DNA of 64,000 bases, from the NCBI GenBank assembly GCA_032622095.1, contig CP136067.1, positions 178,098,556-178,162,555 of the forward strand, read 5' to 3'. The stretch's first letter is position 1, and each line of letters starts with the position of its first letter. Below the pieces are notes generated by a model that was given only the letters and a program-made list of their open reading frames with translations, did not search any database and was not told the DNA's origin. This document shows, in pieces, positions 1 through 11,085 of the stretch. The stretch comes from Siphonodentalium dalli. Its lineage: Eukaryota; Mollusca; Scaphopoda; Gadilida; Siphonodentaliidae. A program made the position numbers and the translations under genes.

Positions 1-820
1 AAGTGTGTCACTGTCCAAAACCCAATTCGTTCCTTAAAATGCCATGACTTCCATATATTATGATAATCTTTCTAGCAACTTCCAGACAAGTTTTTTTTCC
101 CGTTTTGGAAGGTAATCATTACCCATGAAGGAATTATATGGAACACAATAAGTGCATTATTCTGTATATTTGACATCTCGATATCACTGACTTGAATCAC
201 CTGCCCATTAGCATCAGAATTGATTAAATTTATCAGGGGATAATCACTTAACATTTCCTCCATCGTGCATAAACGCCATTAAGATGGAGAACTCTCTGAT
301 ATGACCTGTATCGATTAATATATCTTTAAAATCTTAAGAAATCTATATATATATCATCTTTGTTTTTACAAACCTTTTTTCACAACAAATCGATCTCAGT
401 GGATTCATGCTGATCATCAATCACTGACCACTCATCATAGCGTGTCTGTTTATACAGCGGTTAAAATATCACACGCACGTGTTTATACAAAAGTAAAGGG
501 ATTATAGGGGTACATAACACCAAAATCCGGCCATTTATGGGACCATCTCATTTTTGTCAAAATCCATATGTTCTTTGCATCGTTCTATAAAGTAGTATCC
601 TATCATTTTAATGTTCATGAATGAACACCATTCAATAAATGTTTAGAAGCCAGAAAACAACGGAAATAAGTCAGTTAGACCTCGTGTTCTCTTACAAAAA
701 GTAAGTAACAAACATAAATATAATTTAAAGTTAAAGGGAAATAATAATTTATAATAATTTAGAAGATATATACAACATAAAATAAAAATAAAAATATAAT
801 AAATTTTAATTTAATTTGAA
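1..820. other. Non-coding stretch, nothing recognised
   Basis: AT-rich DNA with stops in all frames at short intervals. The only open frames are about 60 codons and show no family signature. No RNA gene or clear repeat boundary is visible. Confidence 0.6.
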
Positions 821-827
821 TGAGGTC

Positions 828-955
828 CGTATGAGCCTGAGCTTCGTAAAAACCAGGGTCCGTAACAGTGGGTCCGTATACGCCAGGGTCCGTATGAGCC
901 GGTGGTGGGTAAAAGCCAGGGTCCATAAGAGCCAGGGTCCATATCAGCCACATAC
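828..955. repeat. Short degenerate GGGTCC tandem repeat
   Basis: The phrase GGGTCCGTA or GGGTCCATA, usually followed by GCC, recurs about every 18-24 bases (for example AGCCAGGGTCCATAAGAGCC). It is imperfect and runs straight into the longer minisatellite to its right. The overlapping open frames on both strands are products of the repeat, not genes. Confidence 0.65.
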
Positions 956-1039
956 CGTTGAGTTATTGTGGAAAGCGATAGCAACCCAAAGTATGTACGT
1001 GTACAACCAACCCAGTAGCACACAGTCACTCCATATATA

Positions 1040-1830
1040 CAACACATAAATGACAAGATAGTCACTCACTCTATATACATACACCTGACCCATGACCATG
1101 TAGTCATTCCCTTTATAACTATCCACCACTTCATGATCATAAGTCAATCCTTGTGTACCTATTCATCTCACCATTGGCCATACGGTCACTCCCCGTATAC
1201 TTATTCACCATGGCCAAATAACCATTCAAGATATACATATACACCCCAGCCATGACCATATAGTCACTCAATGTATACATATGCATCTTACAATTGGCCA
1301 TATAACCACTCGCTTTATATACGTACCCCTCACCCGTGACCATATATATCCACATTTGTGTATACCTGTACATCCAACATGTGCCCATACAGCCATGAGT
1401 CACCACTCAGGCACACTAGGTACACTCATACACCTGATCCATGACCAGATAGTCACCCATGTGTACCTATGCAACACATTCATGACCATACAATCAATCA
1501 CTGTGTACCTATGCACCTCACCATTGGTCATACGTCACTCGCTGCATACATGTTCACCAAAGCCACGCAAGATATACATATACCCCAACCGTGACCGTGA
1601 CCGTAGAATCACTCCAGGTAAACATATGCACCTCACTAATGGCGCTATAGCCACTCATTTTATACACATACCTCTCCATAACCATACAGCCATACTTGTG
1701 TATACCCGTACACCCTACACATGGCCATGCATGCATACCAGGTACACTCATACACCTGACCCATGACCATATAGTCACTCCTTGTATATATATTCACCAC
1801 ATCCATGATCATACAGCTCCCACCATGAAA
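1040..1830. repeat. Diverged ~42-bp minisatellite, array 1
   Basis: Degenerate units of about 40-45 bp built on CCATGACCATATAGTCACTC, followed by a TGTATACATAT-like block and CACCTCA. Units are diverged but keep order and strand. Predicted frames of 60-160 codons here (threonine-, histidine- and tyrosine-rich) are translations of the array. The same unit forms a second array at about 18712-19420, directly after a LINE 3' end. Confidence 0.75.
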
Positions 1831-2058
1831 TTCAAGATGGCGGCTTACCAATAATCAATTTTTGTTTCTTAGTGGGAAAAACGGTATAACTCTAAAACCA
1901 GTGAGACTACAATAAAAACACATATGTATAATTAATACGACTAAAATCGGCAAGCTTTCACGATAGAATGTACTACATTTGATCGATATATACAGCATCA
2001 CATAAGCAGTTCAAACGGGATTGCCTAATTTCGTTGCAAATACGAAATTGTTTGAAGA

Positions 2059-3022
2059 ATGCCTGGGCAAGAAAAATGTCCTCCTACATCCACTCCGAGC
2101 GCCAGTGGAGATGACAGCATGAGCACATCCAATCAAAGAAAAAAACAGGACTTCTGCTCCAAGTAAGAAAGTCAAAACAACAGAAATATCTAAAAACTCA
2201 CAACAAAACATCACCTTTGTTCCAGAGAAATCATCCATTATGGACACAGATGCCTTACAAAATAGTTCCTCGAGTTTGGAGAAAGCCCTAGCACAAATCA
2301 ACGCTAAGCTAGACTTGATGGTTACCAAGACTGACTTTGACAGAAGTTTGGAACCCCTCGTCAAAACAGAATATCTCTAAAAAATAGTATCTAAATTGAA
2401 AACAGAGTTTGATGATAAAGTGGAGGCAGTGAAAGATGAGTGTAAATGGCGCGTGTTTGATGTAGAAGTCAGGATGGATGAGCTTGATAACAATATGAAG
2501 AAGATGCAAACAGAAGCAGAAGATCGAGATTCAGAAATGACCTCACTAAAGGATGAAATCACTAAGCTAAGAGACAGAAATAACCACTTAGAGCAGGAGA
2601 CGAGAAAGGAAAGCATAAGTACATTTGGACTGGATGACACCGAGAAAGAAAGTATTGATGAATGCGAACTGAAGTGTGTTAAATTAATCAACGACAAGTT
2701 ATCAATTCCAATTGAGCAAAAAGATATAAGTATCGCGCATCGAATTGGAAAATTCAGGAAGGGCCAGACAAACCCAAGAAGTGTGATTTGTAAATTTGTG
2801 TCGAGGAGAACAAAAAATGCAGTAATAAAGGAAAGAAAAAACTTGAAAGGAACAGGGCATGTGATCAAAGAAGATCTAACTGACACTAATGTTGAACTAA
2901 TGAAGAAAGCAAAAGAGCTTGCTAGAGTCGAGGACACTTGGTATGTTGGAGGAAAGATCTACGTTAAGTATACTGATCAAAATAAGAAGATCAAACAGAT
3001 CAAAACCCTTCGTGATGTATAA
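2059..3022 (+). pseudogene. LINE ORF1-like protein, decayed (coiled coil + RNA-binding domain)
   Basis: Resembles the ORF1 nucleic-acid-binding protein of L1-type LINEs. From an ATG at 2059 the frame runs to a stop just after 2160. A second frame then continues with ALAQINAKLDLM and is broken by one in-frame TAA at 2378-2380. It reopens as about 208 codons to the stop at 3020-3022. The first half is heptad-rich (KKMQTEAEDRDSEM, LKDEITKLRDRNNHLEQ), as expected for the trimerising coiled coil. It is followed by RKESISTFGLDD, IAHRIGKFRKGQ and LKGTGHVIKEDLT, which match the RRM/C-terminal pattern of L1 ORF1. No EN-RT ORF follows, so this is an orphan. The broken frame makes it a pseudogene. It could belong to another LINE clade with an L1-like ORF1. 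Confidence 0.75.
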
Positions 3023-3395
3023 GAATGTGAACTACATATAGTACAATATCGACCATACACACGAATAGTCGATACACATGTTTAATGTAAATACCAAATA
3101 TTTGTAAATATTTTCTAAAGGAGTACCAAATATTTCTGATTTTCACAAAACCAAGATATCGCAACATTGTGTGAATCCTGATACCTCAAATTACTAAAAT
3201 GAAAACATGTCTATTGATACATGTAAGAACTTTTTCAAATCAACATACATAAATCGCCGACACCAATAAGTAAATTTGCTACTTACTAGTAACGTTTCTT
3301 AGGAAAAATATAATACATATACATTTATGTGTAAGATATATACAATCAACAGCGTCATTAACTCTGAGTCACAACCTCATAAATTTTTTTTTTTT
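3023..3395. other. Non-coding, possible LINE 3' flank
   Basis: AT-rich sequence after the ORF1 relic. No ORF2 homology was seen in either strand, so the LINE was truncated or deleted here. Confidence 0.5.
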
Positions 3396-3442
3396 TAAAT
3401 ATGTGTATATATATGTATATGTGTATATATATAGCTATATAG

Positions 3443-3511
<69 letters not shown>

Positions 3512-3562
3512 TGTGTATATGTTTATGTGTATGTATGGGTATGTATATATATGTGTGTGCAT
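3396..3562. repeat. TA/TATG microsatellite
   Basis: Long alternating TA tracts interspersed with GTATATATG and GTGTATG. The ~90-codon Tyr/Ile frame here is microsatellite translation. Confidence 0.9.
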
Positions 3563-4029
3563 TTATGTATAATTTATATACAATCTACTGTAACATCAAC
3601 TCTAGTCTGCACACAAGTTCACTAACAATGGAGAATAAATCCATATATAGCGGTGCTGAAGTTCATGTGATGTAATTGAATCATTAAATGTAACCAATGT
3701 AATTCCAAAAATTGGAAATGAAATTATGTATATTTATGCTGTGACTGAATTCATAAAACCAAATTCCAAAAAATGTAAATGAATTCATGTACAATTAAAT
3801 GTATCATGTATGAACATCATAATGTGTTTGAATGTATAAGAAGCATTATCTTCATAGGTGTATAATACTCATAAGTTTCAACGCCCGATATTTAACATAC
3901 CAGATTATAAGAAGTAATATCACAATCCCCTTTCAACCTCAATGCCAAAATGTAAAGACCATTCACGGTAGCAGCCCAAGTAAGTTCTGAAGAAAAGCTA
4001 TCTTCACCAAGCGATCAGCAAGGCCCCCA

Positions 4030-4755
4030 CCCAACCCCTTACAAACATCGCCCCTGTAGGTAAAATCAGTATGTAAACATGATCCCGATTTTGTAATTCA
4101 TTCAATCCCCTACGACCCGATTTGTAAATCCTTCACTCCCGTATGACCCGATTTGTAATTCCATTCACTCCATTACGACCCTCACTATGTATAAATTGTA
4201 GCCTTAAATACCGCAACCCCCCTACAAATAGTGCCCCTGCAAGTAAAATCGATATGTCTAGATGTTATCGATTTGTAATATCTTCACTCCCTTACGGCGG
4301 CCCGATTTGTAATCCCTTCACTCCATTACGACCCTCACTATGCCTCAACTGTGGACATAAATACTGTAACCCCCTCCCAAATCCGTCCCTGCAAATAAAA
4401 TCTGTATATCTACATAATGCACACGATCTGTAATTCCTTTGTGACCCGCCCAACTCATAGTCATATACCGGTATATACCATAACTCCCTCCCAAGACATC
4501 CCTGTAAGTATAATCAGTACATCTGCAAATATTTGATTAGTAACTCCCCAATCTGCTTAGAGCCCTCACCGCAGCTCAACTCATAACTTTGTAATTCCCT
4601 GGCGACCCGCCCAACTCAAAGTCATATACATACCGTAACCCCCTACCAACGACATCCCTGTAAGCATAATCAATATATCTACAAGTACTTGATTAGTAAC
4701 TCCCTCATCGTTTTAGAGCCCTCATCGCAGCTCAACTCATAACTTTGACAATGAC
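4030..4755. repeat. Degenerate ~150-bp tandem repeat (4-5 units)
   Basis: Repeating order: ACGACCCTCA or GAGCCCTCA, then an ACTCATA/CTCAACT block, GTAACCCCCT, a CATCCCTGTAAG or CCCCTGCAAGTA block, an AATCAGTA/ATCTAC block, then GTAACTCCC. Anchors fall at about 4178, 4328, 4561 and 4717. Not coding; CCC-rich blocks give short proline-rich frames. Confidence 0.65.
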
Positions 4756-5785
4756 TTATCCTACCTATATACAAGTACACAGTTAACTTGCATAGTCATC
4801 CTTTCACCAATGCCACTTTAAAGTTTCATTCGTCAAGTGAATACTCATTTACCTAGTTAAAATGTCTATCAAGACATAAAACATCCTGAAATGCACTGTG
4901 AAATTCACTGTGAAATGCACTAAATAACCTTAATTACCTTAAATTCTATTGTACATGCTCCTGAAAATATATTTGGCAATTACCTGAAGTCACAAAGTAC
5001 CTACATGTATGAGGTGGTGTTTTTTTTTCTCTCTCTCTCCCACTCTCTTGACCGTGTATAGATATATAAATGTATCCATTTTAAAACTTACGAGTTCTCA
5101 TAAGTCGAATAAAGACAAAGTTTCATGAAATATTAACCAGAATCACTAATTAAGCGCAAGTAAGGCAGTTCCAAAATTGGGCTCTAGTTGGATGATGAAC
5201 AAATATATAGTCTGTATTTTACCTGTGATGACATTGCCGAAGTCTTGTAAGATGTAGACCCACAGCCCAATATGGAATTGAATCACAACAAATCACCCCC
5301 CCCATATATATATATAACTAGTCCTAATTTCCATATTTCCTGATATTGTACCGGTGACGACATTACTGACTTCTCTTAATAAGAGTACTTTTGGAATTAG
5401 ATCTATCGAATCATCGCACCTCCCCCATCACGCCCCCCCCACCTCTGACACCACAAGTCTTAAGTTTTCAGCAATAAACCCCCCATTATCCATCACCCCC
5501 CCCTCTCCGATAAAACAAGTTTTAAGATTCCTCATTAAAACCGCCATCATCCTTCAGCCCCTCTCCCAATTTTGAAGTAATACAAATAATAAAAATAATC
5601 ATTAAATTATCAATCTGTATAAAATGAATTGAGTAAGGTTTAGATGTATCAAAGACTGGGGTATTATGGTATTAAGACAAATGAGTACTTTTTTGTTGTT
5701 CTCTATCTCGAATAGCATGGTCAGTCAACTTGTGCAATACATTATGTAACATGGAATTTTGAACCTATATATCAGACTTTATATA
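4756..5785. other. Non-coding, C-run rich
   Basis: No supported gene. Contains a CTCTCT tract near 5030 and several C8-like runs between 5295 and 5510, in short prolines-and-serine frames that look like composition effects. Confidence 0.5.
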
Positions 5786-5789
5786 TGTA

Positions 5790-5928
5790 ATGATGATCAT
5801 CGGATCTTTTCATCCAAGACACCCCCAATCTCAATTTTGGATTGACTAACCCATCATAAACTGCATGCATAAACTTGCATAGTAATCAATAAATTCATGA
5901 TATCCTTTACTTTTGCGGAGATCTTGAC
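5790..5928. repeat. Isolated diverged copy of the 143-bp unit
   Basis: The clear part is 5871-5928, which carries CTTGCATAGTAATCAATAAA and TCATGATATCCTTTACTTTT, both diagnostic of the 143-bp array at 10214-11085. The stretch from 5790 looks like a more decayed part of the same unit (GATC..CGG, then CCCAATC). It sits on the far side of the 6.7-10.1 kb LINE from the array. Confidence 0.55.
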
Positions 5929-6235
5929 TTGAAACGTATTTTATTTGCATATAATACAAAGGGGATCGGGGCACAAGTTTTTTCAACTTATGAAGCCCCT
6001 CTCCCTATACAATCGATTTAGATACAAAATGTTTACAAGATGACAGCTGAACATATTTACATGCAATATTTTGTGATTTTATGGTGATTGGTGTAGTGCC
6101 TTCCAGAGCATATTGCTATATATGGGTTATGGATGATTTGATAGCTATAACATTTGGTGGGGTTTATGTGATTTTTCGTTCGTCTTAACTGATGTTGGAG
6201 CAGGGTTTTGTCAAAGGGGTATTTTCTTCATATAT

Positions 6236-6330
6236 AAATAAATATACATATACACACACACATACATATACACATACATACATATATATACACATATACA
6301 CACACATACACATACACACATACATACACA

Positions 6331-6368
<38 letters not shown>

Positions 6369-6486
6369 CATATATACACATATATACATATATATACATA
6401 CATATATACACATATATACACACATATATATAGATATACACATACACACCCTCGTACATATACATATACACATATATATACATATG
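6236..6486. repeat. (CATATA)n/(CACATA)n microsatellite
   Basis: 250 bp of CA/TA alternation. All four overlapping 78-113 codon frames here are artefacts. Relative to the minus-strand LINE it lies just downstream of the 3' UTR, so it may be an expanded LINE 3' tail. Confidence 0.9.
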
Positions 6487-6684
6487 TTAATCAAGTGTTG
6501 GTCAGCTACTCTGGAAGACAGTACATACGGTAGATCAAAATTACAGAGAACTGGTGATTGAGTGGGGGGGTAGGTCCATAAGTGGGAAGCCAGTAGATTA
6601 CTAAACTGCGTAGTTCATATATTTACCGGTGTATATACTAAGGCAATTTGAAGTCCTTCCTTGAGGATATATTTTGTTTTAAAT

Positions 6685-9600
6685 TCAGTTATCGAAACGC
6701 TTTGTTGCTACAATATATTGCTGAATTATATCGAACAGTTTCTTATTACTTTTGAACGAGATATATGGTATTCCGAACAGAACTTCGTTAATGTCGAGAA
6801 TTTGAAGGCTCTCGCGGGTCAATTTATCAGCGAGGACGGCTCGCTCAGATTGATACAAGGGGCAACTAAAGAAATAATGAAAGGCGTCTTCGGATGGGTT
6901 TCCACAGAAGCACACAGGGCTGTCGGAGATATAATTATTAAACATATCAGAGCGGAGTTCACTACATCTATTTCGGATGCGACAGTGTAGGATACTGTTT
7001 TTTCGTTGTCCTGTGTAGAAGTACAAAGGAGGGGCAGGTGAGGGGTCCAATAGTTGCAAATTAGTTTTAAATATAGAGAATTGGCCAACGTCAGTGATTA
7101 TTTTGGGAAGTTTATTCCACTCAGTGGTTGCCGACGGGAAAAAAGACTTTTTGTAATGTTCTGTATTACAGAAATATGAATAAAATTTGCCGGGTCGCCT
7201 CAAGTTGTAACCCGACACCTCGTTTGCCCTAGGGGGAAGTGTAGATGCTAGATAAGATGGGGCTTGTTCGTTTACTATTTTATAGACTAGTTGCAGTTTG
7301 TGTATCTGTCGCCTTCTATCGAGAGAAGGCCACCCCACTTCCTGCAGAACTGTGTTATTAGATGCAGAGCGAGTGATGCCACTGACAATCCGCCCAGCTT
7401 CAATGTGTAGTCGATCGAGCTTATCCAGGAGATATTGCGGTGCGCTGTCCCACACTACGTCTGAGTAATCAAATAGGGGTTGTATATACGTTTTATAGAT
7501 AATTTCAATTATTTTTCTGTCAAGTTGGTACTTCAGGCGCCTTAGTTGAGCTAGTCGAGATGCAATTCGCTTTACCAGGCCGTCGATATGGGCATTCCAA
7601 TTGAGGTTTGACTGTAGTTCCAGACCAAGGTGTTTATGCGTGTCAACAAACGGTATTGTTTCATCGCCGAACTTAAGTTCTGGGTGTTTTGTTTTCGGGG
7701 TCATTAATGAGTAGAAAATTCCAACCGTTTTTGTCGGGTTAAAGCTGACCAACCATTTTCGGGACCATGTCGATATTTTTTCAATATCACTATTCATAGC
7801 GGTTTCTAATAATTTGATGTCATAATGGCTGTTCGTAATGCAAGTGTCATCGGCATACATTCTAGTATCAGATTCTATATTGTCGGCTAAGTCATTGATA
7901 TAAACAAGGAACAGGAAAGGTCCAAGGATGGAGCCCTGTGGCACACCGGAAGGGATGACCTCATATTCGGAATAAGCATCATTGACTAATACTCTTTGTT
8001 TTCTATTTTTTAAGTAGTCTTCGAGCCAATATAATGTGTTTCCTTCTAAACCATAAGCGCTCAACTTATGAATCAGTCCCCTGTGCCAAACTCTTTCGAA
8101 TGCTTTAGAGATATCGCAAAATATAGAACAAGTAAATAAACCTTTATCAAGGGATTGACACAGGTTATGATATAAATCTACTAACTGATATGTTGTGTTA
8201 TGACCTTGGAGAAAACCCGATTGATGGAAGTACAGGAGTTTGTTTTCAATAAAGAATTCGCTCATCTGTTTAAGAACCACTTTCTCGAAAATTTTGGCGA
8301 GGCACGGTAAAAGGGAAATTGGGCGATAGTTTTTCGAATCAGCAGGATCATCTTTCTTGAAAATAGGAATGACGTTTGCAAACTTCCATGCTGCAGGGAA
8401 TTTCGATGTGTTAATTGATTTTCTAAAAATAAGAACCAGTGGGCGTGCAATAGATTTTGCTGTATCGCGGAGCATTCTAACACTTATCCCGTCATGTCCA
8501 TGGGCTTTGTTTAGCTTGAATGATTTGATAGCCGATTCTACGTCGGTTTCTGTAAAAACCAAATTTGGCATTATTTTTTTGCAACGCTTCGGAAAGATTG
8601 TGGTACTATGTTTGGAGTCATTAATGGTTGAATTTGCAATGAAGCTCTTGTTTAGTATTACTGCTTTTTCAGCATCACTAGTTGCATATGAGTGGCCGTT
8701 TGCTGTTATGCTGCCTGTGGAGCTATATAGTGGAGGGATAGTCTTAGATCTTTTCTTATTCAGGAGGTAGTTTATTATTCTCCAGAAGTCTCTCGGGTTG
8801 GAGGATTCTCTTATTCGCTCTTCCAAATTTTCGTCGAATTTGATTTTCGCATGTTTTTTCATGTTGTTAATTTTATTTCGGATATTTTTGAACTCTCTCC
8901 ATAATATCGGTTTGTTAGTTTTCAGCGCTTTTTTTCTCACTCTGTCACGCTTTTTTATCTCGCGACGAATGTCTGAATTAAACCAAATTTTGTCTGATGT
9001 TCTCACTGTTACAGTTGATTGTGGGATTGTTTTCTCCATTATAGTTAAGAATTCCGTATGGAAATTTTCGACTGCTTTATTTACATCTGTTGTGTGATTT
9101 ATGAGATCATCCCAGTCTACTGATTCGAGTAAGCTATTTGCATGTGAAAAGTTAGCCTTTCTATAATTCCACACCTTTCTTTCGAATGATGGTGTCCGGG
9201 TATTATCGAAAGATATTGTAGCGTAAACACCTAGATGGTCTGAAACCCCAAGGTCTAAAGTATCAGCTTCTAGAACTTGCATAGTCTTGGAGGTGATAAT
9301 GGGATCGAGGAGAGTACTTGATGTGCTGGTTACTCTGGTTGGAACCGTAATGACATTTTTCATACTGAAACCATCTGTTATTTGTTTGACCTTCGAGGAG
9401 CTGTCCAAAAAATTGGAATTAAAATCGCCAGTGATGACTACATTTTCTGAATTATCAAGTGCGTCAGAAATTTTGGATTCAAGTAGTTCCCAATAATTTG
9501 TGGCACAGAAATCTTCAGATCTATATGATACCCCGAGTATTATGCGGGTTTTTCTAGAGTGGATTTCAAACCATAGACACGATGAGTCGAATTCTAGTTC

Positions 9601-10053
9601 AGTTTTCCGATTGAAAATGAGATGATCAGCAAACATTACGCAAATGCCCCCTCCATTAGAGTCACGGTCTTTGCGGATGGGAGAACTATATCCAGGGATT
9701 TCTAGCTGGTTTGATGGGTATGACGGGCCAAGGTGGGTTTCCGTAAAACATAACACATCATACTCGTTTATTAAGTCTGCTATTTTTCCTAATGTATTAC
9801 GGATACTGCGCACGTTGTAATGGAAAATGGAAATTATGTTGTTGACTGTCGATAGCGGAGGCCCAGGGTTAATTTCAATATCTCCTGATAACATTAATAT
9901 TAAAAGAGTAAACATAAATATATATCTAGGACTCAATAGACTGAAAGTTCCAAAATTCAGACTGCCGTTTTTTGCAGTTTTGATATGTGACTTTCTTTTT
10001 GCTGAATCGAAGATACCAATAGCTGCCCTATACTGATTCAGAACACACGTCAT
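6685..10053 (-). CDS. Intact CR1/L2-like LINE ORF2: 2A leader, endonuclease, reverse transcriptase
   Basis: A single uninterrupted 1122-codon frame. Residues 44-56 are strongly hydrophobic and are followed by the 2A motif GDIEINPGP at 57-65. The APE-type endonuclease follows, with FHYNVRSIR at 77-85, FTETHL around E105, GDFNSN at 209-214 and SDHLG at 271-275. The reverse transcriptase has VIPIFKKDDP and NYRPISLLP near 561-583, motif A FCDISKAFERVWH at 645-657, GVPQGSILGP at 703-712 and the catalytic YADD at 733-736. The C-terminus has a CxCx8Hx4C knuckle at 1048-1064, as in CR1/Jockey-group LINEs. The product would nick target DNA and reverse-transcribe its own RNA there. All catalytic motifs are present, so the copy may be recently active. 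No ORF1 is visible upstream. Clade assignment (CR1/L2 versus Rex1) is by motif only. Confidence 0.93.
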   Translation of the reverse strand: MTCVLNQYRAAIGIFDSAKRKSHIKTAKNGSLNFGTFSLLSPRYIFMFTLLILMLSGDIEINPGPPLSTVNNIISIFHYNVRSIRNTLGKIADLINEYDVLCFTETHLGPSYPSNQLEIPGYSSPIRKDRDSNGGGICVMFADHLIFNRKTELEFDSSCLWFEIHSRKTRIILGVSYRSEDFCATNYWELLESKISDALDNSENVVITGDFNSNFLDSSSKVKQITDGFSMKNVITVPTRVTSTSSTLLDPIITSKTMQVLEADTLDLGVSDHLGVYATISFDNTRTPSFERKVWNYRKANFSHANSLLESVDWDDLINHTTDVNKAVENFHTEFLTIMEKTIPQSTVTVRTSDKIWFNSDIRREIKKRDRVRKKALKTNKPILWREFKNIRNKINNMKKHAKIKFDENLEERIRESSNPRDFWRIINYLLNKKRSKTIPPLYSSTGSITANGHSYATSDAEKAVILNKSFIANSTINDSKHSTTIFPKRCKKIMPNLVFTETDVESAIKSFKLNKAHGHDGISVRMLRDTAKSIARPLVLIFRKSINTSKFPAAWKFANVIPIFKKDDPADSKNYRPISLLPCLAKIFEKVVLKQMSEFFIENKLLYFHQSGFLQGHNTTYQLVDLYHNLCQSLDKGLFTCSIFCDISKAFERVWHRGLIHKLSAYGLEGNTLYWLEDYLKNRKQRVLVNDAYSEYEVIPSGVPQGSILGPFLFLVYINDLADNIESDTRMYADDTCITNSHYDIKLLETAMNSDIEKISTWSRKWLVSFNPTKTVGIFYSLMTPKTKHPELKFGDETIPFVDTHKHLGLELQSNLNWNAHIDGLVKRIASRLAQLRRLKYQLDRKIIEIIYKTYIQPLFDYSDVVWDSAPQYLLDKLDRLHIEAGRIVSGITRSASNNTVLQEVGWPSLDRRRQIHKLQLVYKIVNEQAPSYLASTLPPRANEVSGYNLRRPGKFYSYFCNTEHYKKSFFPSATTEWNKLPKIITDVGQFSIFKTNLQLLDPSPAPPLYFYTGQRKNSILHCRIRNRCSELRSDMFNNYISDSPVCFCGNPSEDAFHYFFSCPLYQSERAVLADKLTRESLQILDINEVLFGIPYISFKSNKKLFDIIQQYIVATKRFDN
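9859..9885 (-). other. 2A ribosome-skipping motif in LINE ORF2
   Basis: Encodes GDIEINPGP, matching the 2A consensus D(V/I)ExNPG-P. In known 2A sequences the ribosome omits the Gly-Pro bond, so here a 64-residue hydrophobic leader would be released and the EN-RT would begin at Pro65. The motif follows a TLLILMLS hydrophobic stretch, as in 2A-bearing CR1-like elements of echinoderms and other invertebrates. Activity is inferred, not shown. Confidence 0.85.
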
Positions 10054-10213
10054 TTTTCAGACGGTGGTTCGAAACCAGGATAGGGCAGGAACTGGACTTC
10101 GACTCTGCAAACGTTATAATACTGATATGAATATATTTTGGCAATCCACAAATGGACCAAGGGGTATGGTGCTTGATCTGAAAATGTTTAGAAAAGGTTT
10201 GGAAATTGGAGAT

Positions 10214-11085
10214 CGCCTGGTGCTCCCAATCATTCATTTGACTACTGTCAATACCACTGAGCTAACTACAGGTATTACATGCTATGATACATGTACATGG
10301 ATCAACTTGCATAGTAATTAAAAAAATTATAATATTCTTTACTTTCGCCGAAGATCGGCATGGTGCTCCCAATCATTCATTTGACTACTGTCAATACCAC
10401 TGAACTAACTACAGGTTATACAGTAATGCTCTAAGTAATCGACTTCTTAACCACGGCGGAGTTGTGGGTGGCTTTTCGGGATTTGGTCGGAGGTATGGCT
10501 TGTTGCCATTCATCGGAAAGCTCTCGATGAGAGCTTTCCGATGAATGGCAACGGGCCATGTTTCTGACTAGGTCCTGGGAGGTTTCTTATAGTTCTCTTG
10601 TGGTTGAGGGGGTCGATTGATTAGAGCATTACTGTACGTGCTATGATATATGTACATGGATCAACTTACATAGTAATTCATAAATTCATGATATCCTTTA
10701 CTTTCGCCGAAGATCGGCCTGGTGCTCCCAATCATTCATTTGACTACTGTCAATACCACTGAACTAACTACAGGTATTACATGCTATGATAAATGTACAT
10801 GGATCAACTTACATAGTAATTAATAAATTCATGATATCCTTTACTTTCGCCGAAGATCGGCCTGTTGCTCCCAATCATTCATTTGACTACTGTCAATACC
10901 ACTGAACTAACTACAGGTATTACATGCTATGATAAATGTACATGGATCAACTTACATAGTAATTAATAAATTCATGATATCCTTTACTTTCGCCGAAGAT
11001 CGGCCTGTTGCTCCCAATCATTCATTTGACTAATATCAATACCATCAAACTAACTACAGGTATTACATGCTATGATACATGTACA
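10214..11085. repeat. 143-bp tandem array, five units
   Basis: The anchor CTCCCAATCATTCATTTGAC starts at 10223, 10366, 10725, 10868 and 11011. Three spacings are exactly 143. The fourth, 359, equals 143 plus the 214-bp MITE and its 2-bp target duplication. The array ends about 160 bp upstream of the LINE start codon on the LINE's strand. It could be promoter monomers of the LINE or an older satellite the LINE landed in. Confidence 0.9.
10421..10634. mobile_element. 214-bp foldback MITE, TA target site (Tc1/mariner type)
   Basis: Termini are CAGTAATGCTCTAA and its inverse, flanked by TA at 10419-10420 and 10635-10636. Removing the element and one TA restores the 143-bp spacing of the host array exactly, which proves the insertion. 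The centre (10503-10553) is a perfect 24-bp inverted repeat with a 3-nt GAT loop. No coding capacity, so it depends on a transposase supplied elsewhere. Confidence 0.92.

Noticed and set aside
3403-3675. 90-codon Tyr/Ile frame
   Set aside because: Translation of a TA microsatellite.
6185-6533. Four overlapping frames of 78-113 codons on both strands
   Set aside because: All are translations of the CATATA microsatellite.
6661-6990. 109-codon plus-strand frame
   Set aside because: Lies antisense within the end of the LINE ORF; a shadow frame.
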